Shown: positions 7,860-17,462, numbered from the stretch's first letter. The stretch: DNA of 64,000 bases from Heyndrickxia oleronia (GCF_017809215.1 NZ_CP065424.1:4998501-5062500); one strand, 5' to 3'. Notes: generated from the sequence alone by a model not told the origin. Program-made: numbers and translations.

Positions 7860-9431
7860 TTAATAAATAACTTTCCAATTATGATTAACTGTTGCTGTAA
7901 CGACTTTCTTTTCTAAAATATAATTAGCAATAAGTTCTGATACATCCGTAGGAATATCTTTAATGACAGGTTTATCTTTATACATAAAGTATTCTCCCCC
8001 ACCACCAGCTCGATAATTGTTCATAACAACATCATATTCTTGATTAGGGTCTACCGGGGCTCCTTTGAATTCAAGTTTCACGATTCGCTCTCCAACAGGC
8101 TTACGAATATCAATAACATACTCTATGCCTTCCCACATATCATAGTTAAAATGCTGTGGCTTTGGCGTAGTAAATGCAGGATTCACCTCAACCTCTCCAC
8201 CATCATACTGTTTAAAGTACGATGCCGAACGCTCTAAAGCTTCTTTCATATCAGCTCCAGAAATACGAATGACCTTTAATGTATTAGGATAGATGTAATT
8301 CGAAACAACATCCCTCATTGTCACATTCTCTGTAAGTCCAGGAGACTGATTATCAAATAAAGCGGTATTAGATATCTCTACATCAGCAACATCCATCTGT
8401 ACATGATTAAAGAATTCAATCAATGCATTGTCTCCCATTCTAATTTCCATTGGATTATTCACAACCATATCTCCTTCAATTTTACCAATTGGTTGGTCCA
8501 ACCATTCCTGGGTTGCTTGTTCATATTCTCTTACTTGATCGAGCAAATCCAAATCAGCTTGAACACCGATCACTGGAAGTAATGCAGAAGTCTTTTTAAC
8601 GATCTTCCATATCCCTTCCTGATTTTCAAGCTGCAGAGAAACCTTTCCTAAAGCTATCCCATTATTTCCCGGCTGCACTATGATCACACCATTTATCATT
8701 TGGTCTTCAATTTGTCGATGCTGATGGCCAGTTAATAAGACATCGATGCCTTCAACCTCCTGACAAATTTGATACCCTTGATTCTCCCCAGTTAACGTTT
8801 CAGTCGGTTCTCCTGTTTCTAAATCACGCTCAAATCCTCCATGATAAGACACAATCACAATATCTACATCCAACTCTTCACGGAGATATTTCACCCACTT
8901 CTTTGCTTCTTCCACAGGATTCACAAAATCGATGCCTTCAATATTTTCCGGTTGCTCCCAATTTGGAATATATGGTGTTGTTAATCCTAAGATTCCTACC
9001 TTCACACCATTAACATCCTTTATTAAGTACGGACAACCATAATAAGGCTCCCCTGTTTCTTTATTCATAATATTAGCTGATAACCAAGGAAAGTTTGATT
9101 CATTCACAGCTGATCCAAGAACTTCCTTTCCATAATTAAATTCATGATTACCAAAGACAGCTGCATCATATCGTAATTCATTCGCTAAAAGAACCATTGG
9201 ATTAGGACGTTCATGATTAATTCTGGCATAATGATAAGTTAAAGGTGTGCCTTGGATTAAATCTCCATTATCAATTAGAATTGTATTTTCATTCTTTTGT
9301 CTTTCCTGTTTAATTAATGAAGCAATCTTACCAAGCCCTACATCTGCTTCTTTATTTGTCCCATAATTTATCGGAAAGATGCTACCATGTACATCACTAG
9401 TTTCAAGTATCGTTATATTCATCTTTTTCAT
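7860..9431 (-). CDS. Cytoplasmic 5'-nucleotidase / 2',3'-cyclic phosphodiesterase-type metallophosphatase
   Basis: A 523-aa two-domain enzyme that releases phosphate from nucleotides or nucleotide-like esters. The N-terminal calcineurin-like domain has the metal ligands DVHG (13-16), NGD (55-57), GNHE (94-97), YHGG and GHQH. The C-terminal 5'-nucleotidase domain follows (DNALIEFF..., GGGGEYFMYKDK). Unlike secreted UshA/YfkN types it has no signal peptide, lipobox or LPXTG anchor, so it should act inside the cell. It is divergent from phnD across a 367-bp gap that holds Pho-box-like repeats, suggesting use of imported phosphate esters. The start could be either of two nearby ATGs (codons 1 or 4); AAGGATGGGT precedes both. 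Confidence 0.8.
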   Translation of the reverse strand: MKKMNITILETSDVHGSIFPINYGTNKEADVGLGKIASLIKQERQKNENTILIDNGDLIQGTPLTYHYARINHERPNPMVLLANELRYDAAVFGNHEFNYGKEVLGSAVNESNFPWLSANIMNKETGEPYYGCPYLIKDVNGVKVGILGLTTPYIPNWEQPENIEGIDFVNPVEEAKKWVKYLREELDVDIVIVSYHGGFERDLETGEPTETLTGENQGYQICQEVEGIDVLLTGHQHRQIEDQMINGVIIVQPGNNGIALGKVSLQLENQEGIWKIVKKTSALLPVIGVQADLDLLDQVREYEQATQEWLDQPIGKIEGDMVVNNPMEIRMGDNALIEFFNHVQMDVADVEISNTALFDNQSPGLTENVTMRDVVSNYIYPNTLKVIRISGADMKEALERSASYFKQYDGGEVEVNPAFTTPKPQHFNYDMWEGIEYVIDIRKPVGERIVKLEFKGAPVDPNQEYDVVMNNYRAGGGGEYFMYKDKPVIKDIPTDVSELIANYILEKKVVTATVNHNWKVIY

Positions 9432-9631
9432 TTTTACCCATCCTTATATCATTAGCTGTTTTTTTATATGTATTTCTTATATCTTTTTACGTCCTTTTAG
9501 GTAAAAACAAGTTAAAAAAAGGACCTAATTCTTACTCTTTATTATAAACTAAAAATATGAACTCTCTCTACCATATAGTAATTGAGGAACAACCCCTAAT
9601 TATTTCAGAATTATTAATATTCTAGGAAACC

Positions 9632-9680
9632 TTTACAAAAAATCCATATTTTTTTACATCAATTTAATACTACTATAACA
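9632..9680 (+). promoter_or_regulatory. Candidate Pho box upstream of phnD
   Basis: Three TTAACA-like hexamers sit at an exact 11-bp period: TTTACA at 9653, TTAATA at 9664, ATAACA at 9675. Another TTTACA is at 9632. This is the direct-repeat arrangement bound by PhoP in Bacillus. The gap 9432-9798 otherwise shows no gene. Confidence 0.45.
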
Positions 9681-9798
9681 ATAGACATTGTTCTTCAAAA
9701 AATTTAATAGAAATGCAATTTTCTTATTTCCTTTATATTAAAAATATTATATGCTTAAAGCGTATTCAAAAAAACTTTTTACATTCGGAGGTACATGT

Positions 9799-10749
9799 AT
9801 GCTTAAAAAATTTGCTGCATTATTCCTCGCACTTGGTGTAGTTGCCATTGTAATGGCTGGCTGCGGCAAAGGCGATGACGAAGCAAAGAATGGCGACAAA
9901 AAATCAGATAGCAAAAATTATGTTCCAAAAGAACTAACAATTGGTTTCGTACCATCTCAAAATGCTGAGACATTAGAAGCAAAAGCAAAACCTTTAGCAG
10001 ACCTACTAGAAAAAGAACTTGATATCCCTGTTAAAGTTCAAGTAACAACTGACTACAATGGTGTAGTTGAAGCAATGGGTTCTAAACAACTTGACCTTGG
10101 TTTCCTACCACCTACTGACTATGTATTAGCACACGAAAAAGGCTATGCAGATGTATTACTTCAAGCATTACGTTATGCAGTTGATCCTGAAACAGGAAAA
10201 AATACGGATGAATTAGTAGATTACTACTTATCTGGAATTCTTGTAAAAAATGACTCTGGTATTAATAGCATTAAAGACTTAAAAGGCAAAACAATCGGCT
10301 GGCAAGCTCCAACTTCTTCAGCAGGATATGTATGGCCAGCTGTTGAAATGAAGAAAGACGGCGTTGACGCACAAAAAGATGTAACAGGCATTCAGCTTCA
10401 AGGACATGATAAAGGCGTTCAAGGTGTCCTAAGTGGAGATGTTGATGCTGCAGCATTATTCGTTGATGCACGTAATATCGTTGAAAAAGAATATCCAAAT
10501 GTTTATAAAGATACACACTATCTATTCACAACAGATAAAATTCCAAATGATACAATCAGTGTTCGCCCTGATATGGATCAAGCATGGAAAGATAAAATTG
10601 CAGATGCATTCGTAAAAATTGGTGAAGATGAAAAGGGTAAAGAAATTATCCAAGCAATCTATTCACATGTTGGCTATAAAAAATCTGACGACTCTAACTT
10701 TGATGTAGTTCGTGATTACACTAAAAAGATTGCAGAAGTCGGTAAATAA
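9799..10749 (+). CDS. phnD: Phosphonate/phosphate-ester ABC transporter substrate-binding lipoprotein
   Basis: Extracytoplasmic solute receptor of the PhnD family (316 aa), expected to bind phosphonates, phosphite or phosphate esters for the PhnC/PhnE importer. It has a lipoprotein signal (LALGVVAIVMAGC, lipidated Cys22), then an acidic/lysine linker. The mature domain has FVPSQNAETLEAKAKPLADL, the MGSKQLDLGFLPPTDYVLA ligand-site region and DLKGKTIGWQAPTSSAGY. The ATG at 9799 follows CGGAGG by 7 nt; an upstream in-frame ATG has no ribosome site. It is convergent with phnC-phnE-phnE rather than in operon with them. A strong terminator follows at once. Confidence 0.9.
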   Translation: MLKKFAALFLALGVVAIVMAGCGKGDDEAKNGDKKSDSKNYVPKELTIGFVPSQNAETLEAKAKPLADLLEKELDIPVKVQVTTDYNGVVEAMGSKQLDLGFLPPTDYVLAHEKGYADVLLQALRYAVDPETGKNTDELVDYYLSGILVKNDSGINSIKDLKGKTIGWQAPTSSAGYVWPAVEMKKDGVDAQKDVTGIQLQGHDKGVQGVLSGDVDAAALFVDARNIVEKEYPNVYKDTHYLFTTDKIPNDTISVRPDMDQAWKDKIADAFVKIGEDEKGKEIIQAIYSHVGYKKSDDSNFDVVRDYTKKIAEVGK

Positions 10750-10750
10750 T

Positions 10751-10789
10751 AAAAAAGAAGAAGCGTCATATTGGCGCTTCTTCTTTTTT
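10751..10789 (+). terminator. phnD terminator
   Basis: Perfect 15-bp inverted repeat AAAAAAGAAGAAGCG / CGCTTCTTCTTTTTT with a 9-nt loop. Confidence 0.95.
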
Positions 10790-10923
10790 ATACATAATAT
10801 TTAGCAAACCTATTATCTCCAAAATAAAAGCAGAAGAGAACTCTTTTGCACCGAATCAACATAAAATCTCGAAGAGTTAGAATGAGACCGACAGAAACAG
10901 CCCAATTTATACTTAGTTAATTA

Positions 10924-10950
10924 TAAAAAAAGAACGCTGATAGCCAGCGT
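10924..10950 (-). terminator. phnE terminator
   Basis: ACGCTG (10934-10939) / CAGCGT (10945-10950), followed on the minus strand by seven T's. It ends the phnC-phnE-phnE operon 18 bp after the stop. Confidence 0.85.
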
Positions 10951-10967
10951 CCCTTCCTTTAAATTTA

Positions 10968-11759
10968 TTAAACTAAACGTTTACGAATTGCAGCAGAAAT
11001 TAAGTCAATAATTGTTACCATGACAATGATTCCGTATAATATAATCCCTACACGATCCCATGAGTGACCATTCAATGCAAAGATTAATGGGGCACCAATT
11101 CCCCCCGCTCCTACGATACCGAGAATAGTTGCTGAACGTACACTAATTTCAAATCGATATAATGTGTAGGACATGAACGCTGGCATTACCTCCGGAATAA
11201 TCGCAAACCATAAAACTTGTAGCTTATTCGCTCCAGAAGCGATTAAAGCCTCTCTTGCACTAAATTCAGTATTCTCAATCGACTCACCAAATAGCTTCCC
11301 TAACATACCGATTGAATGAAATCCTAAAGCAAGAATGCCGGCAAATGGTCCTAAACCAACAGACTTAATAAATAATAATGCCATGATTAGCTCTGGAAAT
11401 ACACGAATACAGCTTAATATGATTTTCCCAAGACTTGAAATAGCTCTATTCTTACTCATATTTCTTGCTGACCAAAACGCGAATGGTACACAAAGTATAG
11501 CTGAGATAAATGTCCCTAATACAGCAATCGCTAATGTTTCAAGTAAGGTACGAAGTAAATCCTCTCCTGCTGGATCATAGATATAATCCCAATCAGGATG
11601 AAGAAATCCATGAAAAATTGCTTTAAGTGCTTGAATAGCTGAATCCTTTAATACCATCGACGGGGCACCTGCAAATGCCCATACGTAGATGGCAATAACA
11701 ATGACAAAAATGGCCCAATTTCTTATTCGTTTACTTAGTGGTTTTTTTATTTGACTCAT
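10968..11759 (-). CDS. phnE: Phosphonate ABC transporter permease (second PhnE)
   Basis: A 263-aa inner-membrane permease of the PhnE family, with about six helices. The binding-protein-dependent EAA loop is EALIASGANKLQVLWFAIIPE, which contacts the PhnC ATPase. The C-terminal VGAGGIGAPLIFALNGHSWDR motif is characteristic of PhnE. Its start overlaps the stop of the preceding phnE by 4 bp (ATGA), so translation is coupled. It pairs with the upstream paralogue to form a heterodimeric channel. Last gene of the operon. Confidence 0.9.
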   Translation of the reverse strand: MSQIKKPLSKRIRNWAIFVIVIAIYVWAFAGAPSMVLKDSAIQALKAIFHGFLHPDWDYIYDPAGEDLLRTLLETLAIAVLGTFISAILCVPFAFWSARNMSKNRAISSLGKIILSCIRVFPELIMALLFIKSVGLGPFAGILALGFHSIGMLGKLFGESIENTEFSAREALIASGANKLQVLWFAIIPEVMPAFMSYTLYRFEISVRSATILGIVGAGGIGAPLIFALNGHSWDRVGIILYGIIVMVTIIDLISAAIRKRLV

Positions 11760-12535
11760 AGTAATTTCTCCCGAATCTTATTACTTATCGCATCAACAAT
11801 GAGAACCACGATAAAGGTATAAATAATAATCGATAATACGCGATCGTATTGGAAAAATCCTAAAGCATTATTAAGGAATAAACCAATACCCCCTGCTCCT
11901 ACATATCCGAGAATAGCTGCGGCACGAATATTAATTTCAAAGCTATATAAGAAAAATGACATATAATGAGCAAGAACCTGAGGAATGACACCAAAGAAAA
12001 TCCATTGGATCTTGTTTGCTCCTACAGCCGTCATTGCTTCTAATGGGCCCGGATCAATCGCCTCAATTGCTTCATAAAAAAGTTTCGCTATAATACCAAA
12101 GGAAAATACAGAAATTGCTAGAATACCAGGGATTTCACCGATTCCAAAAATAGGAACAAACAGAGCGGCTAATAATAGCTCTGGGATTGTACGGATAAGA
12201 TTCATGATAAATCTTGCAATCTGATAAATAACAGGAATTCGTACTACATTACTGGATGATAGTAATGCAACTGGGATCGCAACAATTCCACCAAAGGTTG
12301 TACCTAGAACAGCCATTCGAATCGTAGCAAGCATTGGCTCTGTGATTGATTTGAAATAGCTCCAATCTGGAGGAAACATTTCCTCTAGAAGTGTCCCCAT
12401 GTTTGGCAGACCAGCCCACAGCTTTTGAAATGATACCTCAGTATTTAATGCACTCGCCCATAAAATAACAATAATTAGGATGAGCGTGACGATACCTTTC
12501 ATTCTAGACGGTTTTTTCACCTTTACTGAACTCAT
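11756..12535 (-). CDS. phnE: Phosphonate ABC transporter permease (first PhnE)
   Basis: A 259-aa permease paralogous to the next gene, with about six helices. The EAA loop is [21 protein letters not shown] and the PhnE motif [23 protein letters not shown] is near the C-terminus. The start ATG at 12535 overlaps the phnC stop by 4 bp, and GGAGAGA within the end of phnC serves as ribosome site. Two adjacent PhnE genes with one PhnC is the usual arrangement for heterodimeric phosphonate permeases in Bacillaceae. Confidence 0.9.
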   Translation of the reverse strand: MSSVKVKKPSRMKGIVTLILIIVILWASALNTEVSFQKLWAGLPNMGTLLEEMFPPDWSYFKSITEPMLATIRMAVLGTTFGGIVAIPVALLSSSNVVRIPVIYQIARFIMNLIRTIPELLLAALFVPIFGIGEIPGILAISVFSFGIIAKLFYEAIEAIDPGPLEAMTAVGANKIQWIFFGVIPQVLAHYMSFFLYSFEINIRAAAILGYVGAGGIGLFLNNALGFFQYDRVLSIIIYTFIVVLIVDAISNKIREKLL

Positions 12536-13305
12536 TGATCTGTCTCTCCTAGCATCTCATCTTTCTTAATCTCGCGACCATAGATTTGAGAGAAAACCTC
12601 ATCAGTAGCTTCTTCAACAGGACCATCATATACGACTTCTCCAGCGCGTATACCTATAATACGAGTAGCATATTGACGAGCTAAGTCAACGAAGTGCAAG
12701 TTTACAATCGTTGTTATCCCTAATTCTTGATTAATTCGTTTTAAATCATCCATTACTTGTCTAGTAGTAAAAGGATCAAGTGACGCTACAGGCTCATCCG
12801 CTAGAATAATCTTGGCTTCTTGTGCTAATGCACGAGCAATAGATACACGTTGTTGTTGTCCTCCAGATAGCTCATCCGCGCGTGAATACGCTTTCTCTTT
12901 AATATTCACACGATCAAGTGCATTGATGGCTAGTTCAACATCCTCTTTTGGAAACATGCCTAATAGAGTTCGTACTGTTGAATGATAAGCTACTCGACCT
13001 GATAATACATTACGCAAAACGGAAGAACGTTTTACAAGATTGAAGTTTTGGAAAATCATACCAATGTCACGTCGGATATGGCGAAGGGACTTTCCTTTTG
13101 CTGCAGTAATTGATTTACCATCAATTAAAATTTCACCTTCTGTAATTTCATGAAGACGGTTAATAGAACGAAGAAGCGTTGATTTACCAGCACCTGATAA
13201 CCCAACAATAACAACAAAATCGCCTTTATTAATGGTAAGGTTTACATTTTTCAGGCCTTTCGTCCCATTAGGGTAAACTTTAGATACATTTTTAAATTCT
13301 ATCAT
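12532..13305 (-). CDS. phnC: Phosphonate ABC transporter ATP-binding protein
   Basis: A 257-aa cytoplasmic ATPase that powers the PhnE permeases. Walker A is GLSGAGKST (residues ~34-42), Q-loop MIFQNFNLV, signature [15 protein letters not shown], Walker [13 protein letters not shown], and switch His in NLHFVDLA. The [26 protein letters not shown] region is typical of PhnC. It is first in the phnC-phnE-phnE operon, with a candidate promoter at 13339-13368. GGGG lies 13 nt before the ATG, which is long. The matching receptor phnD lies convergently downstream. Confidence 0.9.
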   Translation of the reverse strand: MIEFKNVSKVYPNGTKGLKNVNLTINKGDFVVIVGLSGAGKSTLLRSINRLHEITEGEILIDGKSITAAKGKSLRHIRRDIGMIFQNFNLVKRSSVLRNVLSGRVAYHSTVRTLLGMFPKEDVELAINALDRVNIKEKAYSRADELSGGQQQRVSIARALAQEAKIILADEPVASLDPFTTRQVMDDLKRINQELGITTIVNLHFVDLARQYATRIIGIRAGEVVYDGPVEEATDEVFSQIYGREIKKDEMLGETDQ

Positions 13306-13338
13306 TTTTAAATTATTTCCCCTTTTGGATTATTTTCT

Positions 13339-13368
13339 TATACAGCAAAAGTAAAAATAGACTGTCAA
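13339..13368 (-). promoter_or_regulatory. Candidate promoter of phnC operon
   Basis: Minus-strand TTGACA (13368-13363), an 18-nt spacer and TGTATA (13344-13339). The consensus -35 is convincing, the -10 less so. Confidence 0.45.
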
Positions 13369-13916
13369 TTTAGGAAATACTTAAGCAAAAAAATTGGACA
13401 AAAAATAATCTTACAACATCTTTTTTTTACCAGTAAACTCGCTTAAACTCATTACAGTTTACTTTTTTACAAAACTTTTTCTTTCCACTCTAAAAGTAGA
13501 AAAATATAATTCTCATGAACTTATCTCCTTTAACATACCAAATGATTTGCTATGCTAAAAAAGGAATATACCCTACTTTTCTATTATACATAAAAATGTA
13601 CATGGACAATTCTGAAAATGTGAGAAATAACAAGGTAAATACAACCAAGGAGATAATAGAAGCATTTCTGTTGAATATTTTAAAGCTTCAAAAATTTGTA
13701 AAAAAACAACCTTTTTGCAATGATTTTTCTAGTCTTCTATTCTTACTTTAAGATATAATAAAGTTTTGGGAGAATTTAGAAGGTTCTCTCCCATTATTCA
13801 TTATCTACTAAAATTGACCTAGATTCAACATTAATTTTAGACAAATATAGATAAATTTTTTGTTTTAAATTAACAAATTCCCTATGTAATAAGTTCAGCA
13901 TCCATTAAATTAAAAA
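13369..13916. other. Intergenic region with inverted repeats, no gene seen
   Basis: The ~630-bp gap between phnC and the small basic gene contains AGTAAACT (13432-13439) with AGTTTACT (13456-13463), a perfect 8-bp dyad 16 bp apart. It also has a hairpin-forming GGGAGAA / TTCTCTCCC at about 13768-13795 without a T-tail. Short open frames here lack ribosome sites and conserved features. I see no convincing gene. Confidence 0.4.
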
Positions 13917-13934
13917 GGTAGGCAAATGCCTACC
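13912..13934 (-). terminator. Terminator of small basic protein gene
   Basis: GGTAGGCA / TGCCTACC perfect 8-bp stem with a 2-nt centre, followed by five T's on the minus strand. Confidence 0.9.
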
Positions 13935-13937
13935 GCT

Positions 13938-14066
13938 TTACTGTTTCTTTTTTGTTTTTCCTTTTTTATCTGTATGGAATTCGACCAATTCCTCACTAAT
14001 TTCATTGTGATTTTTCACATTATTATTTCTTTGAGCATTAGCATTCCCACGTTTTGTTCTTCCCAT
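13938..14066 (-). CDS. Small basic protein, possibly spore-associated
   Basis: A 42-aa, strongly basic, asparagine-rich peptide starting MGRTKRGNANAQRNNNVKN and ending in a lysine-rich tail (KKGKTKKKQ). A good ribosome site (AAGGAG) lies 6-9 nt before two adjacent ATGs (14069 or 14066), and a perfect terminator follows 4 bp after the stop. Together these make translation likely despite the size. Composition resembles minor acid-soluble spore proteins of Bacillus, but I cannot assign it to a named type. There is no membrane segment. It lies 64 bp downstream of the DEAD-box helicase gene on the same strand and may share its transcript. Confidence 0.55.
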   Translation of the reverse strand: MGRTKRGNANAQRNNNVKNHNEISEELVEFHTDKKGKTKKKQ

Positions 14067-14132
14067 CATATCCATCTCCTTTTTATATATTACAATGATA
14101 GTTTGAATAAACGTAGAGATATTATGCAAACT

Positions 14133-15365
14133 CTATCTTCTTCTTTTTGACTTTCTTGTGTTTAAAGCTGGTTTTTCAGATTTACGGTAACTTTTCTGAG
14201 GCTTCTTCTTTGTTTTTATTTCCGTTGAATTCATTTCTGATTGGTTATTAGGCAATTGGATATTTATCCTATCTAATTTCTGACGTATTCCTTTTTCAAT
14301 CATCTCGAGGTAGGAGCGATCCTTTGGAGCCACAAATGTGAACGCCATTCCTTTCCCGCCTGCTCTACCAGTTCTTCCAATTCGATGAATATAACTTTCT
14401 ACATCTTGAGGAATATCATAATTAAACACATGTGTAACGCCTTCAACATCTATTCCTCTTGCAGCGACATCTGTTGCAACTAAATATTGTATTTTCGCCT
14501 CTCGAAAGCTCTTCATCACTTTTTCCCGCTTTGCTTGCGATAAATCACCATGGAGCTCTTCTGTATTATAGCCATATCCTTTTAAAGCATCAGTTAATGT
14601 ACTTACCCTTCTCTTTGTTCTACAAAAAATAATTGCTAAAAAAGGACGGTGCTCATCCATCATTATACGAAGGCTTGCTTGTTTAGCACGATCCGTCGTT
14701 TCAATAACGAATTGATCAATTTTATCCAAAGTCACTTGCTTACTTTGCACCCGGATACTAATTGGATTATTCATATACTCCTTTGCAATCGAGCTCACTT
14801 GTTTCGTCATCGTTGCAGAAAAAAGCATCGTTTGTCTTTTTTTTGATAATGCAGAGATAATATCCTCTACCTCTGGTAAGAACCCTAGATGTAACATTTG
14901 ATCTGCTTCATCTAATACAAACATCGAAACAGTAGATAAATCTACCGTTCCTCTTCTTACATGATCCAGTAGTCTACCTGGTGTACTAACAATAATATGG
15001 ATAGCTCCTTTTAATCGTTTTAATTGTTGCTCTACATCTTGTCCCCCATAAATGGCTAGACTATTTATCGTGTCCAGTGCAGTTGTCAATTGTTTTAATT
15101 CAGCTGTAATTTGCAAAGCAAGTTCCCTTGTAGGCGTAACAATTAAAGCTTGAACAGTAGGATTAGCCGAATCAATTCTCTCTAAAATTGGTAAAAGGAA
15201 AGCTAGTGTTTTTCCCGTTCCAGTTTGTGCTTGTGCAATCACATCACTGCCTTTTAAAAGTAATGGGATTACTTCCTCCTGTATAGCTGTTGGTTCATGT
15301 ATTCCATTTGCTTTAAGCTGCTTCTGTATAATCGGTTGTACACCGATTGTTAAAAAATCTCCCAT
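14133..15365 (-). CDS. DEAD-box ATP-dependent RNA helicase
   Basis: A 410-aa RNA helicase expected to unwind short duplexes in ribosome assembly, mRNA decay or cold adaptation. Motifs appear in order: Q-motif (EPTAIQ), I AQTGTGKT (46-53), Ia PTRELA (78-83), II DEAD (152-155), III SAT, then RecA-2 with [11 protein letters not shown] and [10 protein letters not shown]. The C-terminal tail is short and very basic ([12 protein letters not shown]...RKSKRRR) and likely gives nonspecific RNA binding. It is shorter than CshA-type enzymes. The ATG at 15365 has AAGGAG 5 nt upstream; an in-frame upstream extension lacks one. It could correspond to one of several Bacillus DEAD-box paralogues, so no symbol is given. 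Confidence 0.88.
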   Translation of the reverse strand: MGDFLTIGVQPIIQKQLKANGIHEPTAIQEEVIPLLLKGSDVIAQAQTGTGKTLAFLLPILERIDSANPTVQALIVTPTRELALQITAELKQLTTALDTINSLAIYGGQDVEQQLKRLKGAIHIIVSTPGRLLDHVRRGTVDLSTVSMFVLDEADQMLHLGFLPEVEDIISALSKKRQTMLFSATMTKQVSSIAKEYMNNPISIRVQSKQVTLDKIDQFVIETTDRAKQASLRIMMDEHRPFLAIIFCRTKRRVSTLTDALKGYGYNTEELHGDLSQAKREKVMKSFREAKIQYLVATDVAARGIDVEGVTHVFNYDIPQDVESYIHRIGRTGRAGGKGMAFTFVAPKDRSYLEMIEKGIRQKLDRINIQLPNNQSEMNSTEIKTKKKPQKSYRKSEKPALNTRKSKRRR

Positions 15366-15453
15366 GATTGCTCCTTTTCTCTCAGTTGGCATTAAAAAAT
15401 ATTTACATAAAACTGTTTACTATTCATTATTATCATTTCTCATACAAAATAAA

Positions 15454-15481
15454 GTGATAACATCTATATCGATGTTATCAC
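15454..15481 (-). terminator. asnO terminator
   Basis: Perfect 11-bp stem GTGATAACATC / GATGTTATCAC with a 6-nt loop, then TTTATTTTG on the minus strand. Confidence 0.85.
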
Positions 15482-15495
15482 TAAATATCATAACA

Positions 15496-17343
15496 TTATT
15501 CCTTAATATTAATTCCATATTTATCAAACCAGTAGTGTATTTGTGCTAAATACGCAAGTAATTGAGGTCCTGTCATTAATTGGCCAAACCATGGTACTTG
15601 AAACGCCCTTCCTTCTGTTTCAACAATTTCCTTTAATCGGTCTGCCTTTAACATTTCATATAAAATTGAATTTTTATCCCCTAAAATATCATTTAGCCAT
15701 TGCTTAACAACCTTTGTATATACTGGATGATGGGTTTTTGGATATGGACTTTTTTTACGATATAAAACTTCAGCAGGTAAAATATTTTCTAATGCTTTTC
15801 GCAGTAAACCTTTTTCACGATTCCCATACATTTTCATCTCCCAAGGGATATTCCAAACATATTCCACTAATCGATGATCAGCAAACGGAACACGTACCTC
15901 TAAACTTGCCCCCATACTCATTCGATCTTTTCTATCTAGTAATGTAGTCATAAACCAAATCATATTTATATAAAACAATTGGCGTCTCTTCGCCTCTAAA
16001 AGTGACTCTCCTTCAAGAATTGGTGTTTCTTGGACAGTCTCTTCATATTTTGTTAAAACGTAATCTTCGATATTTAGCTTTTTACTCCAACCATCTTTTA
16101 GCAAACCGACTCGTTCGTCAATCGAACGCATCCACGGAAATCCATTCCTAGCTAAATCCTCTTCTCGATAAAACCATGGGTAGCCTCCGAAAATCTCATC
16201 TGCACACTCTCCTGATAAACTTACAACAAAATCTTTTTTGATCTCTTTACAAAACCATAACAGAGAGGAATCCACATCTGCCATTCCAGGAGTGTCTCGA
16301 ACTAAAACTGCCTCCTTTAAATACTCAGCTAGCTCTTCCTGCCCTATAATACTTGAATGATGAATAGTTCCAAAGCTTTGTGTCATTTTCTCAATCCAAT
16401 AAGAATCTGCATTTGGCTGAAATTCATTTGCCTTAAAATACTGATCATTTCCTTCATAATCGATAGAGAATGTGTGCAACGGACCTTCATTATTTTCCTT
16501 GAAGTGGTTTGCCGCTATAGCTGTGATGGCGCTGGAGTCGACTCCTCCTGATAAAAACGTACAAATTGGAACATCCGATACTAGCTGCCTTGTTACAGCA
16601 TCTTTAAATAAATAGTTAATTTTTTCAGCTGTTTCCTCTAATGAATCAAGATGCCTTTCACTCTTAACATTCCAATACCTCCACTGTCTCATTCCGTTCT
16701 TTGAGAAGGTCAATGCGAATGCAGGCCTTAACTCATTAATTCCTTGAAAGATTCCATGTCCTGGTGTTCTCGATGGTCCTAGCCCAAATATTTCAGATAG
16801 TCCATCTCTTCCAAGCTCTGGTTTAACTTCTGGATGAGCTAATATTGCCTTTAATTCTGATCCAAATAATAATCCACCATTATGCTCCCTATAAAAAAGT
16901 GGTTTTACCCCCAACCGATCTCTCGCTGCAAATAATTGCTGCTTCTTTTCGTCCCAAATTGCAAAAGCAAATATCCCATTAAAATGATGGATACAATCCT
17001 CTTCCCACTCCATATAGGCAGATAACAAAACTTCCGTATCTGAATGTCCTTGAAATCGATATCCCTTGCTTAGAAGTTCCTTACGAATGTCTTCCGTGTT
17101 ATATAGCTCGCCATTATAACAAAGTGTATAAGTATAGTCTTCCTTCTTTCGAGACATTGGTTGAACACCACATAAAGGATCCACTACTACTAATCGCTTA
17201 TGACCGAAAGCAGCATTCCTTGTTAACCAAATATTTGTATCATCAGGTCCACGCTTTGATAATGTCTCTGTCATCATTTGAATAGTATCCTGCTTATTTA
17301 ATAAATTTGTCTTATAGTCAATCCATCCAGTTATTCCGCACAT
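15496..17343 (-). CDS. asnO: Asparagine synthetase (glutamine-hydrolysing), AsnO-like
   Basis: A 615-aa cytoplasmic enzyme making asparagine from aspartate, ATP and glutamine. The N-terminal class II glutaminase domain begins with the required Cys2 (MCGITGW) and has RGPDD and YNGELYN. The synthetase domain carries the ATP-PP loop SGGVDSS (265-271) and SGECADEIFGGYPWF. Length and the DTPGMADVDSS block resemble Bacillus AsnO (YisO), the sporulation-associated paralogue. The start is fixed by Cys2 and GGAGGAGA upstream. It is divergent from bcrC across 219 bp. Assignment to AsnO rather than AsnB is by resemblance only. Confidence 0.85.
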   Translation of the reverse strand: MCGITGWIDYKTNLLNKQDTIQMMTETLSKRGPDDTNIWLTRNAAFGHKRLVVVDPLCGVQPMSRKKEDYTYTLCYNGELYNTEDIRKELLSKGYRFQGHSDTEVLLSAYMEWEEDCIHHFNGIFAFAIWDEKKQQLFAARDRLGVKPLFYREHNGGLLFGSELKAILAHPEVKPELGRDGLSEIFGLGPSRTPGHGIFQGINELRPAFALTFSKNGMRQWRYWNVKSERHLDSLEETAEKINYLFKDAVTRQLVSDVPICTFLSGGVDSSAITAIAANHFKENNEGPLHTFSIDYEGNDQYFKANEFQPNADSYWIEKMTQSFGTIHHSSIIGQEELAEYLKEAVLVRDTPGMADVDSSLLWFCKEIKKDFVVSLSGECADEIFGGYPWFYREEDLARNGFPWMRSIDERVGLLKDGWSKKLNIEDYVLTKYEETVQETPILEGESLLEAKRRQLFYINMIWFMTTLLDRKDRMSMGASLEVRVPFADHRLVEYVWNIPWEMKMYGNREKGLLRKALENILPAEVLYRKKSPYPKTHHPVYTKVVKQWLNDILGDKNSILYEMLKADRLKEIVETEGRAFQVPWFGQLMTGPQLLAYLAQIHYWFDKYGINIKE

Positions 17344-17438
17344 CTAAAGCATCTCCTCCATCCAAGATCTAAAAAACTGATACTTATTATATGTGCGAAT
17401 GCCTATTCGTTGAGTTGTCCATAAAATATTTGAGGTGT

Positions 17439-17462
17439 TTTCCTTACAAGGATGTAAGGAAA
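17439..17462. promoter_or_regulatory. Palindromic operator-like site between asnO and bcrC
   Basis: TTTCCTTACA / TGTAAGGAAA, 10-bp perfect arms around AGGA. A TATAAT-like -10 (about 17501-17506) for bcrC lies 40 bp downstream. A response-regulator or repressor site for the bacitracin-resistance gene is inferred. Confidence 0.5.

Noticed and set aside
13515-13751. 78-codon open frame on the plus strand
   Set aside because: No ribosome site, low-complexity hydrophobic ends, AT-rich intergenic sequence, no terminator.
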